Below, piece after piece: positions 63,048 through 64,000 of a DNA stretch of 64,000 nucleotides; position 1 is the first letter of the stretch; the number at the start of each line of letters is the position of its first letter. A model generated the notes under the pieces. The model searched no databases and was not told where the DNA came from. It saw only the letters and a program-made list of their open reading frames with translations. This DNA is from Mycolicibacterium sp. 018/SC-01/001 (lineage in GTDB: Bacteria; Actinomycetota; Actinomycetes; Mycobacteriales; Mycobacteriaceae). Both the position numbers and the translations under genes were made by a program. The stretch covers positions 81,191-145,190 of the forward strand of contig NZ_VKAA01000014.1 in NCBI RefSeq assembly GCF_007096635.1, read 5' to 3'.

Positions 63048-63802
63048 GGGTGCTCCAACATGGTCGAAGGCGTCAGGGGTGTACTCAGATCAGCGCGCAA
63101 CTCGTGGCGCCACAGCACGTTCAAGAGCGTCGCGCGAAGAAGCGGACCTGAAAATTTCTGAAGTCTCCTCTCGGCGTTGGTGATCGAGTCGCCGATTAGT
63201 CTGGGGATCGCACCGCGGATCGCCTCCCTCAGTTCCGAGGGCACCAACCAGTCACGCCGATAGCCAGCCAAGAAGCGGACGTTCGCGAACTCCACCGGCT
63301 CCGGCTCGGACACCACCAGGTAAGCCCAGCCAAGCGACCCGACGACTTCATTCGTCCACGCGCACAATGCCTCAACTTTCGGATGGGTCAGGCGTTCGGC
63401 GCGCACCACGTCCACGACGACGGGACCATCGACGGTGTCCCATAGATAGTCCGGAATATGCCGACGGGGACGACCATCGACATCCGCAGACAACAAGAAC
63501 GGTTGAGCGACCATCGCGCGCACACGAGGATCAAAGTCCGCACGGATCAGACACGACAACTCCAGCCGCGACTCATAGATCACGTGATCGCTGACCGTGG
63601 ACGACCAATAAGTCCCCGAAAAATGCCGCTGACCGAAATACCATCGAAACGTCCGCCACGGGCTCGCCGCCAACAACGCCGACACAGGCACACGACCGGC
63701 TGGCAGGCGCCGCTCTTCCCCCGCCGCGGGTCGAAACGCGATCACCGCGGACGCTAGATCGACATCCACACAAACCGACACCACATGCTCCACGAGCATC
63801 AT
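63044..63802 (-). CDS. tnsA: TnsA-like endonuclease
   Basis: Endonuclease of 252 residues of the TnsA family, which cuts the 5' ends of the transposon so that excision is complete. The fold YESRLELSCLIRADFDPRVRAMVAQPF and RRHIPDYLWDTVDGPVVVDVVRAERL matches TnsA. It has Glu77 and Asp118, but at the position of the usual VDVK lysine it has Val133 (followed by Arg134). The catalytic lysine is therefore missing or replaced by arginine, and activity is uncertain. The start is MM at 63802. It is the first gene of the transposition operon and should be nearest the transposon end. Confidence 0.82.
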   Translation of the reverse strand: MMLVEHVVSVCVDVDLASAVIAFRPAAGEERRLPAGRVPVSALLAASPWRTFRWYFGQRHFSGTYWSSTVSDHVIYESRLELSCLIRADFDPRVRAMVAQPFLLSADVDGRPRRHIPDYLWDTVDGPVVVDVVRAERLTHPKVEALCAWTNEVVGSLGWAYLVVSEPEPVEFANVRFLAGYRRDWLVPSELREAIRGAIPRLIGDSITNAERRLQKFSGPLLRATLLNVLWRHELRADLSTPLTPSTMLEHP

Positions 63803-64000
63803 TGCTACTTATCGAGAGTGACACCGCACGTGCCAGATCGTCAATCGAACGCGAGAATTCCAGAGATGGCGACCGAGCGGCCTACTCGGGTCAGACTGTT
63901 TCGATGGAGTATTAGGACGACCCTGACTGCGCTCATCGAATGTCCCCGGGCGTGCTCAGCGAAATTCCCCACCTGATGGCTGGGTCAGTGTATCGGCTGG
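63803..64000. repeat. region with short repeats, candidate transposon-end binding sites
   Basis: The 198 bases right of tnsA should hold the transposon end. Two similar elements are seen: GCTCATCGAATGTCCCC (63931-63947) and GCTCAGCGAAATTCCCC (63954-63970), 13 of 17 identical; a third, looser one is at 63840 (GTCAATCGAACGC...). A pair GGGTCAGACTGTTTCG (63889) and GGGTCAGTGTATCGG (63982) also looks related. Repeated short sites here are expected for TnsB binding. No outer terminus (ACA) could be fixed; it may lie beyond the window. Confidence 0.4.

Larger units (their letters stand above)
54620..64000 (-). mobile_element. Tn7-like transposon, right part
   Basis: The core is the tnsA-tnsB-tnsC-tniQ operon (57224-63802) plus a second short TniQ with an XRE regulator (54620-56211). 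All transposition genes of a complete cut-and-paste Tn7-like system are present except for the uncertain TnsA active site. The element's right end lies near or past 64000. The left end is not identified; the zinc-ribbon, HEPN, YegP, XRE/nucleotidyltransferase and Phd genes (47.2-56.8 kb) are in cargo position. No cas genes or CRISPR repeats were seen, so RNA guidance is not supported here. Confidence 0.7.

Noticed and set aside
54005..64000. CRISPR array or cas genes associated with the Tn7-like element
   Set aside because: No regularly spaced repeats and no Cas-like proteins were seen; RNA-guided transposition is not supported within this window.

Overview
The window looks like chromosomal DNA of a high-GC actinomycete, most likely a member of the Mycobacteriales (Mycolicibacterium/Rhodococcus-like). 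The grounds are the strong G/C bias at third codon positions, frequent GTG/TTG starts, ATGA/GTGA gene overlaps, and family content such as a FadE-type acyl-CoA dehydrogenase and a bacterial large-class NAD-glutamate dehydrogenase. No rRNA, tRNA or CRISPR array was recognised, and species cannot be decided from sequence reading alone.

Layout. (1) 0-8.9 kb: metabolic genes with their own regulators: tctB/tctA tricarboxylate-type transporter, a 2-hydroxyacid dehydrogenase, an IclR regulator, a type III glutamine synthetase-like (GlnT/gamma-glutamylmethylamide synthetase-like) ligase with a creatininase-family amidohydrolase and a TetR regulator, then a divergent medium-chain dehydrogenase/LysR pair. 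(2) 8.9-15.2 kb: a gene-poor accessory island bounded by diverged copies of a dispersed repeat and carrying a 938-aa DUF4365-type nuclease fused to a long helical region plus a HEPN-like protein; this looks like a small defence island. (3) 15.2-20 kb: LysR/EamA exporter pair, a cation/proton antiporter and an M28-like peptidase with altered metal ligands. (4) 20.3-46.8 kb: a large catabolic region. It has an aldehyde dehydrogenase and TetR repressor sharing a putative operator, acyl-CoA thioesterase and AMP-forming ligase, a complete five-gene dipeptide/oligopeptide ABC importer, an orphan PotD-like polyamine-binding lipoprotein, an amidohydrolase, an AraC regulator, an amidase, a second AMP ligase, a MaoC-like protein, a PuuB-like FAD amine oxidase, an NAD-glutamate dehydrogenase, a cupin and an acyl-CoA dehydrogenase. 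The inferred logic is import of an amide- or acyl-linked polyamine-like compound, amide cleavage, activation and oxidation of the acid part, oxidation of the amine part to an aldehyde then acid, and glutamate deamination.

(5) 46.8-64 kb: a mobile, defence-rich region. At the right edge lies a four-gene transposition operon, tnsA-tnsB-tnsC-tniQ, transcribed leftwards with 4-base overlaps, the hallmark of a Tn7-like element whose outer end should lie at or just beyond the window edge. A second, short TniQ sits divergent to an XRE-type regulator, with palindromes at their shared promoter. To its left, in cargo position, are a Phd-type antitoxin, an XRE/nucleotidyltransferase toxin-antitoxin-like pair with a perfect palindromic operator, a YegP-like protein, a TIGR02391-type HEPN protein, a frameshifted HEPN gene, and an 812-aa protein with a zinc ribbon and a PD-(D/E)xK nuclease signature. 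No cas gene or CRISPR array is visible.

The best candidates for undescribed biology are the two-TniQ Tn7-like element (with a TnsA that seems to lack the catalytic lysine), the 812-aa zinc-ribbon/nuclease protein, and the DUF4365-solenoid plus HEPN island.
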